Origin: Xanthomonas sp. 3793
Lineage (GTDB): Bacteria; Pseudomonadota; Gammaproteobacteria; Xanthomonadales; Xanthomonadaceae
Reading direction: 5' to 3'
Length of the DNA stretch: 64,000 bases
NCBI RefSeq assembly: GCF_024806835.1
Contig: NZ_JANTYU010000002.1
Location: 888,127-952,126 of the forward strand
Shown: positions 56,529 to 64,000 of the stretch, in pieces
How the letters are laid out: each line of letters begins with the position of its first letter
How positions within the stretch are numbered: position 1 is the stretch's first letter
Position numbers and translations under genes: made by a program
Notes under the pieces: generated by a model
Databases searched by the model: none
Told to the model about the DNA's origin: nothing
The model's input: only the letters and a program-made list of their open reading frames with translations

Positions 56529-59432
56529 ATGCAAACCACCATCCGTTCCGCCGGCGCCGCGCCTGCAAACCGACGTACACCGCTTGCCCATTGCCTGGCG
56601 TTGTCGCTGGCCCTGCTGGCCAATGCCGCGCATGCGCAGGAAGTGCGCAAGGCCGCCGATGGCGTCACCGTGGTGCCGAGCGCCAAGGGCGCCGCCCCGG
56701 TGCGCCTGCAGGTGGTCGATGCCGGCATCATCCGCGTCAGCGCCGACCCGGACGGCGACTTCGCACGCAGCCCCAGCCTGATGCGCGTGCCGGTGCAGGG
56801 CGATGGCGCCTTCCAGCTGGCCGAACAGGGCGACAGCGTGCAGCTGAAGACCGGCAAGGTCACCGCCACCGTGTCCACCGTCGATGGCCATGTCAGCTTC
56901 GCCGATGCCAATGGCAAGCCGGTGCTGTCGGAAGTGGCCGGCGGGCGCAGCTTTGCGCCGCTGAAGGTGGAAGGCAAGCAGTACCTGAGCGTGCGTCAGC
57001 GCTTCCAGTCGCCCGATGACGAAGCCCTGTACGGCTTCGGCCAGCACCAGCAGGGCTGGATGAACCAGAAGGGCCGCAACGTCGAGCTGCAGCAGAACAA
57101 CATCGATATGGCGGTGCCCTACCTGGTGTCCAGCCGCAACTACGGCCTGCTATGGGACAACAACTCCATCAGCCGCCTGGGCGACCCGCGTGGCCTGCAG
57201 CCGCTGCCCAAGACGCTGAAGTTGTACGACGCCAGGGGCAAGGCCGGTGCGCTGACCGCGCGTTATGCGATCAATGGCAAGCAGATCGTCGAGCGTCGCG
57301 AGAGCGAGGTGAACTACCAGTACCTCAGCGACCTGACCAAGTATCCGAAGAAGGCGATCACCAAGGACAAGGACAGCCGCATGCAGGTCACCTGGGAGGG
57401 CGAGATCGAAGCGCTCACCGGTGGCGAGCACACCTTCTCGCTGTACTCGAGCGAGTACGCCAAGCTGTACGTGGACGGCAAGCTGATCATCGATCGCTGG
57501 CGCCAGAACTGGAACCCGTGGAATCACGAGTTCAAGCTGGAGCTGGAGCCGGGCACGCGCCACACCGTCAAGGTCGAGTGGGACCTGATCGACCCCAGCT
57601 ACATCGCGCTGCTGCACCGCGACCCGCAGCCGGCGACCGAAGCCAAGGATCTGTCGCTGTGGTCCGAAGCCGGCCAGATGATCGACTACTACTTCGTCTC
57701 GGCCGATTCCTACGACCAGGCGGTGGCCGGCTACCGCGAGCTCACCGGCAAGTCGGTGATGCTGCCCAAGTGGGCCTACGGCTTCTGGCAGAGCCGCGAG
57801 CGTTACAAGAGCCAGGACGAGCTGGTGGGCGCGGTGGGCGAGTACCGCAAGCGCAAGCTGTCGCTGGACAACATCGTGCTCGACTGGTCGTACTGGCCCG
57901 AGAATGCCTGGGGCTCGCACGATTTCGACCCGCAGCACTTCCCCGATCCGGACGGCATGGTCAAGGCCGTGCACGACATGCATGCGCAGATCATGATTTC
58001 GATCTGGCCCAAGTTCTATCCCACCACCGCCAATTACAAGGAACTGGATGCCGCCGGTTTCATGTACAAGCGCAACGTGGAAGTGGGTGAGCTGGACTGG
58101 ATCGGCAAGGGCTACAAGAACTCTTTCTACGATCCGTATTCGGAAAAGGCGCAGGCAATCTACTGGCGCCAGGTCAACGAAAAGCTCAACAGCAAGGGCT
58201 TCGATGCCTGGTGGATGGACGCCGACGAACCGGACGTGCATTCCAACCTGGACATCGGCGAGCGCAAGGCGCGCACCACGCCCAACGCGCTGGGCTCGTC
58301 CACCGAATACTTCAACTCCTATCCGCTGCCGCACACCCATGGCGTGTACGTGGGCGACCGTGCGGCCGACGACAAGCGCGTGTTCATCCTCTCGCGCAAG
58401 GGCTATGCAGGCACCCAGCGCAATGCGGTGGCGGTGTGGAGCGGTGACATCGTCTCGCGCTGGGACGATATGCGCGACCAGATCTCCGGTGGCGTCAACA
58501 TGGCGCTGTCGGGCCTGCCCAACTGGACCTTCGACATCGGCGGCTTTGCGGTCGAGAAGCGCTACGAGAACCAGGACCCGGCGCATCTGCCGGAATGGCG
58601 CGAACTCAACACGCGCTGGTTCCAGTTCGGCGCCTTCGTGCCGATCTTCCGCTCGCACGGCCAGTTCCCGTACCGCGAAATCTGGAACATCGCTCCGGAA
58701 GGCACGCCGTTCTACGAGAGCATGGCGTACTACAACCGCCTGCGTTACGCATTGCTGCCGTACATCTACAGCCTGGCCGGCGATACCTACCAGCGCGATG
58801 GCGTGATCATGCGCGGCATGATGATGGACTTCCCGAACGACCCCAAGGTCCGCGACATCAACGACCAGTACCTGTTCGGGCCGGCGTTCCTGGTCGCACC
58901 GGTGACCCGCTTCGGCGCCACCTCGCGTCAGGTCTATCTGCCGGCCGGCAGCAGCTGGCTGGATTTCGCCACCGGCAAGCGCTACGAAGGTGGCCAGAGC
59001 ATCGAAGCGGCCGCGCCGATCGAACGCATGCCGCTGTTCGTGCGTGCAGGCTCCATCGTGCCCACCGGCCCGGTGCAGGAATACGTGGACCAGAAGCCGG
59101 ATGCGCCGCTGACGGTGGTGGTCTACACCGGTGCGGATGGCGAGTTCTCGCTGTACGAGGACGACGGCAAGGGCTATGGCTACGAAAAGGGCGAGTTCAG
59201 CCGCATTCCGCTGGTCTGGAACCAGGCCAAGGGCGAGCTGAGCATCGGCAAGCGCGAGGGCAGCTGGACCGGCATGCAGGCCAAGCGCACCATCAATGTG
59301 CGATTCGTCGATGGCCCGCGCGACGACGCCGGTGCGCTCGAGCCCAAGACCGACACCAGCATCCAGTACGACGGCAAGGCGGTCAGCGTGTTGCAGCGCA
59401 AGATTGCGTCCGGCAAAGCGCGTCGTCGATGA
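56529..59432 (+). CDS. xylS: GH31 alpha-xylosidase with inserted PA14 domain
   Basis: A 967-residue exo-enzyme with signal peptide ending NAAHAQ. An N-terminal GH31 beta-sandwich (GFGQHQQGWMNQKGRN) is followed by a PA14 domain (about 275-365: GGEHTFSLYSSEYAKLYVDGK), then the catalytic barrel. Nucleophile Asp564 is in WWMDADEPD and acid/base Asp640 is in SGDIVSRWDDM. It releases alpha-1,6-xylose from the non-reducing end of xyloglucan oligosaccharides. The start is chosen behind AAAGGGAG. Confidence 0.94.
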   Translation: MQTTIRSAGAAPANRRTPLAHCLALSLALLANAAHAQEVRKAADGVTVVPSAKGAAPVRLQVVDAGIIRVSADPDGDFARSPSLMRVPVQGDGAFQLAEQGDSVQLKTGKVTATVSTVDGHVSFADANGKPVLSEVAGGRSFAPLKVEGKQYLSVRQRFQSPDDEALYGFGQHQQGWMNQKGRNVELQQNNIDMAVPYLVSSRNYGLLWDNNSISRLGDPRGLQPLPKTLKLYDARGKAGALTARYAINGKQIVERRESEVNYQYLSDLTKYPKKAITKDKDSRMQVTWEGEIEALTGGEHTFSLYSSEYAKLYVDGKLIIDRWRQNWNPWNHEFKLELEPGTRHTVKVEWDLIDPSYIALLHRDPQPATEAKDLSLWSEAGQMIDYYFVSADSYDQAVAGYRELTGKSVMLPKWAYGFWQSRERYKSQDELVGAVGEYRKRKLSLDNIVLDWSYWPENAWGSHDFDPQHFPDPDGMVKAVHDMHAQIMISIWPKFYPTTANYKELDAAGFMYKRNVEVGELDWIGKGYKNSFYDPYSEKAQAIYWRQVNEKLNSKGFDAWWMDADEPDVHSNLDIGERKARTTPNALGSSTEYFNSYPLPHTHGVYVGDRAADDKRVFILSRKGYAGTQRNAVAVWSGDIVSRWDDMRDQISGGVNMALSGLPNWTFDIGGFAVEKRYENQDPAHLPEWRELNTRWFQFGAFVPIFRSHGQFPYREIWNIAPEGTPFYESMAYYNRLRYALLPYIYSLAGDTYQRDGVIMRGMMMDFPNDPKVRDINDQYLFGPAFLVAPVTRFGATSRQVYLPAGSSWLDFATGKRYEGGQSIEAAAPIERMPLFVRAGSIVPTGPVQEYVDQKPDAPLTVVVYTGADGEFSLYEDDGKGYGYEKGEFSRIPLVWNQAKGELSIGKREGSWTGMQAKRTINVRFVDGPRDDAGALEPKTDTSIQYDGKAVSVLQRKIASGKARRR

Positions 59433-59517
59433 TCGCAGGCTGTCTTCAGTCGATGAGCGAGCAGATGCCGGAACGCCGCAAGGCAGTCGCGGGCGGTTCC
59501 GGTGAGGCAGCACGGCG

Positions 59518-61896
59518 GTGGCCGTGCTGACCCGGCGCGAGCTGTGCAAGGCAACCGGGGCCGCGCTTGCGGTCCTGGGCGCCGCACCGGTTGCCGCGCA
59601 GGCTGCAGCGTCGTCGAAACACGCCGCGTTGCCGGCCGCCGCGCCCGCCGATGCATTGCAGCTGTGGTACCGCGAACCGGCCAACGAATGGGTGGAGGCT
59701 TTGCCGGTCGGCAATGGACGACTCGGCGCGATGGTGTGGGGCGGCATTGCCCACGAACGCCTGCAACTCAACGAAGACACGCTCTACGCCGGCGGCCCCT
59801 ACGATTCCACCAGCCCGGAGGGATTGGCCGCGTTGCCGCAGGTGCGTGCGCTGATCTTTGCAGGGCGCTATGCCGAGGCCGAACAGCTGGCCGACGCCAA
59901 GCTGCTCTCGCGTCCGCTCAAGCAGATGCCGTATCAACCGCTCGGCGATCTGTTGCTGGATTTCGATCGTGCCGACGGCATCAGCGAGTACCGGCGCCAG
60001 CTGGATCTGGATACCGCGCTGGCCACCACCAGCTTCCGCTCCGGCGGCGCGCTGCATCGGCGCGAGGTGTTCGTTTCTGCGCAGTCGCAATGCATCGTGG
60101 TGCGTCTGTCGTGCGACCGCCCGCGCGCGATTTCCTTGCGTGTAGGCATCGACAGCCCGCAACGCGGCGAGGTCACGGCAGAGCAGGGCAGTTTGCTGTT
60201 CAGCGGCCGCAACGGCAGCTTTGCCGGCATCGACGGCAAGTTGCGCTTTGCGCTGCGCGTGTTGCCGCAGGTCAAAGGCGGCACGGTGACCGCATTGCGC
60301 GATCGCTTGCGTATCGAGGGCGCCGATGAAGTGGTGTTGCTGCTCACCGCAGCCACCAGCTACCAGCGTTACGACATGGTCGATGGCGACCCGCTTGCGC
60401 TCACCGCAGCCAGCATGCAGAAGGCGGGCAAGCTGGACTACGCGGCATTGCTGCGTGCGCACCTGGCCGATCACCAGCGCCTGTTCCGGCGCGTGGCGAT
60501 CGACCTGGGTACCAGCGAAGCGGCAGCGCTGCCCACCGATCAACGTGTGCAGCAGTTTGCCGGCGGCGACGACCCGGCATTGGCTGCGCTCTATCATCAA
60601 TACGGTCGCTATCTGTTGATCTGCAGCTCGCGGCCCGGCACCCAGCCGGCCAACCTGCAGGGCATCTGGAACGACCTGATGCAGCCGCCGTGGGAAAGCA
60701 AGTACACCATCAACGTCAACACCGAGATGAACTACTGGCCCAGCGAGGCCAACGCACTGCACGAGTGCGTGGAACCGCTGGAATCCATGCTGTTCGACCT
60801 GGCCAGGACCGGCGCGCATACCGCACGTGCGCTCTATGGTGCGCCGGGCTGGGTGGTGCACAACAACACCGATCTATGGCGCCAGGCCGGGCCGATCGAT
60901 GGCGCCAAGTGGAGCCTGTGGCCGATGGGCGGGGTGTGGCTGCTGCAACAGCTCTGGGACCGCTGGGACTACGGGCGCGACCGTGCGTACCTGAGCAAGA
61001 TCTACCCTTTGTTCAAGGGCGCGGCTGAGTTCTTCGTCGCCACGCTGGTGCGCGACCCGCAGACCGGTGCGATGGTGACCAACCCGTCGATGTCGCCGGA
61101 AAACCAGCATCCGTTCGGTGCCGCCCTCTGCGCCGGCCCGACCATGGATGCGCAGCTGTTGCGCGATCTGTTCGCGCAGTGCATCGCGATGAGCAAGCTG
61201 CTGAAGGTGGATGCGGAGTTCGCGCAACAATTGAGCACGCTGCGCGAGCAATTGCCGCCCAACCGCATCGGCAAGGCCGGGCAGTTGCAGGAATGGCAGC
61301 AGGACTGGGACATGCAAGCGCCGGAGATCCATCACCGGCACGTCTCGCACCTGTACGCGCTGCATCCGTCCAGCCAGATCAATCTGCGCGACACGCCGGA
61401 GCTTGCCGCCGCCGCAAAGCGCACGCTGGAAACGCGCGGCGACAACACCACCGGCTGGGGCATCGGCTGGCGCCTGAATCTTTGGGCACGGCTGGCCGAT
61501 GGCGAGCATGCGTATCGCATCCTGCAACTGCTGATCTCGCCCGAGCGCACCTACCCGAACCTGTTCGACGCACATCCGCCGTTCCAGATCGACGGCAACT
61601 TCGGCGGTACCGCCGGCATTACCGAAATGCTGTTGCAAAGCTGGGGCGGCAGTGTGTTCCTGCTGCCGGCCCTGCCCAGCGCCTGGCCGCGCGGCAGCGT
61701 GCGTGGCTTGCGTGTGCGCGGCGGTGCCAGCGTGGATCTGGACTGGGATGCCGGTCGCTTGCAGCAGGCACGCCTGCACAGCGATCGTGGCGGGCGCTAT
61801 CAACTGTCCTATGCAGGGCAGACCCTGGACCTGGAACTGGGCGCCGGCCGCACCCAGCAGGTGGGACTCAACAACAACCGATTGGTGAAGCAATGA
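59518..61896 (+). CDS. GH95 alpha-L-fucosidase with Tat-like signal
   Basis: A 792-residue inverting 1,2-alpha-L-fucosidase starting GTG at 59518. The N-terminus [29 protein letters not shown] has a twin-arginine motif (TRRELCK), so export folded via Tat is likely. Family features are [37 protein letters not shown], the Asn-rich [11 protein letters not shown], Glu528 (MSPENQHPF) and Asp692 (FQIDGNFGG). It removes fucose from fucosylated galactose in xyloglucan. It overlaps xylB in ATGA. Confidence 0.92.
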   Translation: MAVLTRRELCKATGAALAVLGAAPVAAQAAASSKHAALPAAAPADALQLWYREPANEWVEALPVGNGRLGAMVWGGIAHERLQLNEDTLYAGGPYDSTSPEGLAALPQVRALIFAGRYAEAEQLADAKLLSRPLKQMPYQPLGDLLLDFDRADGISEYRRQLDLDTALATTSFRSGGALHRREVFVSAQSQCIVVRLSCDRPRAISLRVGIDSPQRGEVTAEQGSLLFSGRNGSFAGIDGKLRFALRVLPQVKGGTVTALRDRLRIEGADEVVLLLTAATSYQRYDMVDGDPLALTAASMQKAGKLDYAALLRAHLADHQRLFRRVAIDLGTSEAAALPTDQRVQQFAGGDDPALAALYHQYGRYLLICSSRPGTQPANLQGIWNDLMQPPWESKYTINVNTEMNYWPSEANALHECVEPLESMLFDLARTGAHTARALYGAPGWVVHNNTDLWRQAGPIDGAKWSLWPMGGVWLLQQLWDRWDYGRDRAYLSKIYPLFKGAAEFFVATLVRDPQTGAMVTNPSMSPENQHPFGAALCAGPTMDAQLLRDLFAQCIAMSKLLKVDAEFAQQLSTLREQLPPNRIGKAGQLQEWQQDWDMQAPEIHHRHVSHLYALHPSSQINLRDTPELAAAAKRTLETRGDNTTGWGIGWRLNLWARLADGEHAYRILQLLISPERTYPNLFDAHPPFQIDGNFGGTAGITEMLLQSWGGSVFLLPALPSAWPRGSVRGLRVRGGASVDLDWDAGRLQQARLHSDRGGRYQLSYAGQTLDLELGAGRTQQVGLNNNRLVKQ

Positions 61897-63386
61897 GCTT
61901 GTACGTAGGACTGGACGTGGGCACGCAGAGCGTCAAGCTGGTGGCCTACGACGCGCAGGAGCGCGCGGTGGTCGCCACCATCGCCGCGCCGATGGAGCTG
62001 ATCAGCCGCGACGATGGCACCCGCGAGCAACATGCGCAGTGGTGGATCGACGGCATCGTGCACTGCTTCGCGCAGCTCGACGGTGAGCAGCGTGCGCGCG
62101 TGCGCGGCATCTCGGTGTCGGGCCAGCAGCACGGCTTCGTACCGGTGGCTGCCGATGGCAGCGTCACCGCACCGGTCAAGCTATGGTGCGACACCAGCAC
62201 CGCACTGGAATGCGACGAAATCATGGACGCGGTGGGCGGCGCGGCAGGCAGCGTGGCCGCCGCCGGCAACCCGATCATGGCCGGCTACACCGCCTCCAAG
62301 TTGCCGTGGACGCGCAAGCACCGGCCCGAGGCGTATGCGGCGATGACCACGGTGATGCTGCCGCACGACTACATCAACTTCTGGCTCACCGGCGAGCGCT
62401 TCGCCGAGGTGGGCGATGCCTCGGGCACTGGCTGGCTGGATGTACGCACGCGGCAATGGTCAGAGCGCATGTTGAGCGCAGTGGATGCGCAGCGCGATCT
62501 GCGCACTGCATTGCCGCCGCTGGTGGAGACCGGCGCGGTCTACGCCCTGTCCGATGCCGCTGCAGATGCGCTGAATCTGCCGGCCGGCGTGCGTGTCACC
62601 ACCGGCGGCGGCGACAACATGATGGCCGCCATCGGCACCGGAAACGTGGTGCCTGGGCGCCTGACCATGAGCCTGGGCACCTCGGGCACCTTGTTCGCCT
62701 ACGCCGATCACCCGGTGGTGGACGACGACGCACGCTGGGCCGCATTTTGCTCGTCCAGCGGCGGCTGGCTGCCGCTGATCTGCACCATGAACTGCACCGT
62801 CGCCACCGAGGCGGTGATGCGCATGTTCTCGATCACCCGCGAACAGACCGACGCCTTGATCGCCAGCACCACGCCGGGCGCAGATGGCCTGGTGCTGCTG
62901 CCGTTCTTCAACGGCGAGCGCACGCCCAATTTGCCGGACGCACGCGGCTGCCTGTTCGGCATGGACCTGCACAACACCACCGCCGCGCATTTCTATCGCG
63001 CCGCGATGGAAGGGGCGACCTACAGCCTGCGCAACGGCTTCGATGCCTTCGTCGCTGCCGGCCTGCAGTTCGATACCATCCTGCTCACCGGCGGCGGCAG
63101 CAAGAGCGCGCAGTGGCGGCAGATGGTGGCCGATATCTTCAACCTGCAGGTCGTGGTGCCGAGCCAGCCGGAAGGCGCTGCCTTCGGTGCCGCGCTGCAG
63201 GCCTTGTGGGCCTGCGATCGCGACGATGGTGGCGATGCCGCGTTGTCGGAGGTGGTGCTGGAGCATCTGCAGATCGATGAAGAGCTGTCGGCGCATCCCG
63301 ATCCGCAGCGCGTGGCCCAATATCAGCAGCACTACCAAGCCTTCCTCAAGCACCTGCATGTCGTCAGCCCGCTCTACGCTGACTGA
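61893..63386 (+). CDS. xylB: Xylulokinase
   Basis: A 497-residue FGGY kinase phosphorylating D-xylulose. The N-terminal phosphate motif is [15 protein letters not shown], the substrate-loop motif is [12 protein letters not shown], the core block is [16 protein letters not shown] ([12 protein letters not shown]) and the adenosine motif is [20 protein letters not shown]. Its start overlaps the GH95 stop, so xylose metabolism is coupled to fucosidase expression. Confidence 0.95.
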   Translation: MSLYVGLDVGTQSVKLVAYDAQERAVVATIAAPMELISRDDGTREQHAQWWIDGIVHCFAQLDGEQRARVRGISVSGQQHGFVPVAADGSVTAPVKLWCDTSTALECDEIMDAVGGAAGSVAAAGNPIMAGYTASKLPWTRKHRPEAYAAMTTVMLPHDYINFWLTGERFAEVGDASGTGWLDVRTRQWSERMLSAVDAQRDLRTALPPLVETGAVYALSDAAADALNLPAGVRVTTGGGDNMMAAIGTGNVVPGRLTMSLGTSGTLFAYADHPVVDDDARWAAFCSSSGGWLPLICTMNCTVATEAVMRMFSITREQTDALIASTTPGADGLVLLPFFNGERTPNLPDARGCLFGMDLHNTTAAHFYRAAMEGATYSLRNGFDAFVAAGLQFDTILLTGGGSKSAQWRQMVADIFNLQVVVPSQPEGAAFGAALQALWACDRDDGGDAALSEVVLEHLQIDEELSAHPDPQRVAQYQQHYQAFLKHLHVVSPLYAD

Positions 63387-63422
63387 TTCACCACTCCCCC
63401 AGAACCAAGGACATCACACCCC

Positions 63423-64000
63423 ATGAGCAACACCGTTTACATCGGCGCGAAGGAATACTTCCCCGGCATCGGCAAGATCGGCTTCGAAGGCCGCGATTCC
63501 GACAACCCGCTGGCCTTCAAGGTCTACGACGCCAACAAGCAGGTCGGCGACAAGACCATGGCCGAGCACCTGCGCTTTGCCGTGGCCTACTGGCACAGCT
63601 TCTGCGGCAACGGCGCCGATCCGTTCGGCCCGGGCACGCGCGCGTATCCGTGGGATGTGGGCAACACCGCGTTGAATCGTGCCGAAGCCAAGGCCGATGC
63701 CGCATTCGAATTCTTCACCAAGCTCGGCGTGCCGTACTACTGCTTCCACGACGTGGACCTGTCGCCGGATGCCGACGACATCGGCGAGTACGAAAAGAAT
63801 CTGAAGCACATGGTCGGCATCGCCAAGCAGCGCCAGGCCGACACCGGCATCAAGCTGCTGTGGGGCACCGCCAACCTGTTCTCGCACCCGCGCTACATGA
63901 ACGGTGCATCCACCAACCCGGACTTCAACGTGGTGGCGCGTGCGGCCGTGCAGGTCAAGGCCGCGATCGATGCCACCGTGGAATTGGGCGGCGAGAACTA
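63423..64000 (+). CDS. xylA: Xylose isomerase (3' end outside window)
   Basis: The first 192 residues of XylA, which converts D-xylose to D-xylulose. The N-terminus [28 protein letters not shown], the [17 protein letters not shown] segment and the catalytic-His block [12 protein letters not shown] with [22 protein letters not shown] are all diagnostic. The window ends mid-gene. It lies 36 bases after xylB, with AAGGAC upstream of the ATG. Confidence 0.96.
   Translation, partial: MSNTVYIGAKEYFPGIGKIGFEGRDSDNPLAFKVYDANKQVGDKTMAEHLRFAVAYWHSFCGNGADPFGPGTRAYPWDVGNTALNRAEAKADAAFEFFTKLGVPYYCFHDVDLSPDADDIGEYEKNLKHMVGIAKQRQADTGIKLLWGTANLFSHPRYMNGASTNPDFNVVARAAVQVKAAIDATVELGGEN

Noticed and set aside
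57150..59780. 876-codon open frame antisense to the GH31 gene
   Set aside because: GH31 catalytic motifs are on the plus strand; the antisense frame is a GC-bias artefact.

Overview
The window is a high-GC (roughly 65 percent) gammaproteobacterial chromosome segment. Gene content, the LexA operator type, the many TonB-dependent receptors and the plant-polysaccharide locus all point to Xanthomonas, closest in content to the X. citri/X. campestris group. The strain cannot be fixed from sequence reading alone. Both ends cut genes: truD at the left edge (5' end missing) and xylA at the right edge (3' end missing).

Bases 1-38,900 are mostly a conserved core backbone, readable as several ancestral gammaproteobacterial blocks. 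These are truD-smr-surE-pcm-yqaA-nlpD (without rpoS next to nlpD); Mth938/yhbY divergent from rlmE-ftsH-folP; miaA-hfq-hflX; and pncC/cinA-like, lexA-recA-recX-alaS-csrA-tRNA-Ser(GCU). A TonB-dependent receptor and a UbiB-family kinase sit between the cinA-like gene and lexA. A tract with a triple-PAS chemotaxis transducer, a pirin, a LysR regulator and a DedA-rhodanese fusion separates csrA/tRNA-Ser from two identical tRNA-Arg(ACG) genes. Then, mostly on the minus strand, come an alpha/beta hydrolase, thiD, a DUF1275 membrane protein, a lipoprotein, a PIN-PhoH ATPase, prxQ/bcp, an rraB-like gene and gcvR. These are followed by dapA with a short BamC-like lipoprotein (plus strand) and fdxA (minus strand).

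Bases 39,135-64,000 form a carbohydrate-utilisation region. A tightly overlapping minus-strand operon (dgoA, dgoD, an SMP-30 lactonase, dgoK) encodes D-galactonate catabolism and is divergent from a GbpR-like LysR regulator. Beside it lies a xyloglucan utilisation locus on the plus strand: two paralogous TonB-dependent receptors, a GH74 endo-xyloglucanase, a CE20-type acetylesterase with an interrupted SGNH hydrolase fold, a GH35 beta-galactosidase lipoprotein, a GH31 alpha-xylosidase with PA14 domain, a GH95 alpha-L-fucosidase, xylulokinase and xylose isomerase. The inferred logic is: cut xyloglucan outside, import the acetylated and fucosylated oligosaccharides through the receptors, strip acetyl, fucose, galactose and xylose in the periplasm, then feed xylose into XylA/XylB and possibly galactose into the galactonate route.

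The most notable new observation is a 27-bp element of the form AATA-N9-GAAWWTTTCATTKG. It occurs upstream of each of the two xyloglucan receptors and, in reverse orientation, in the dgoA/LysR intergenic region. It contains a LysR-type T-N11-A core, suggesting that the neighbouring LysR protein may coordinate both systems.
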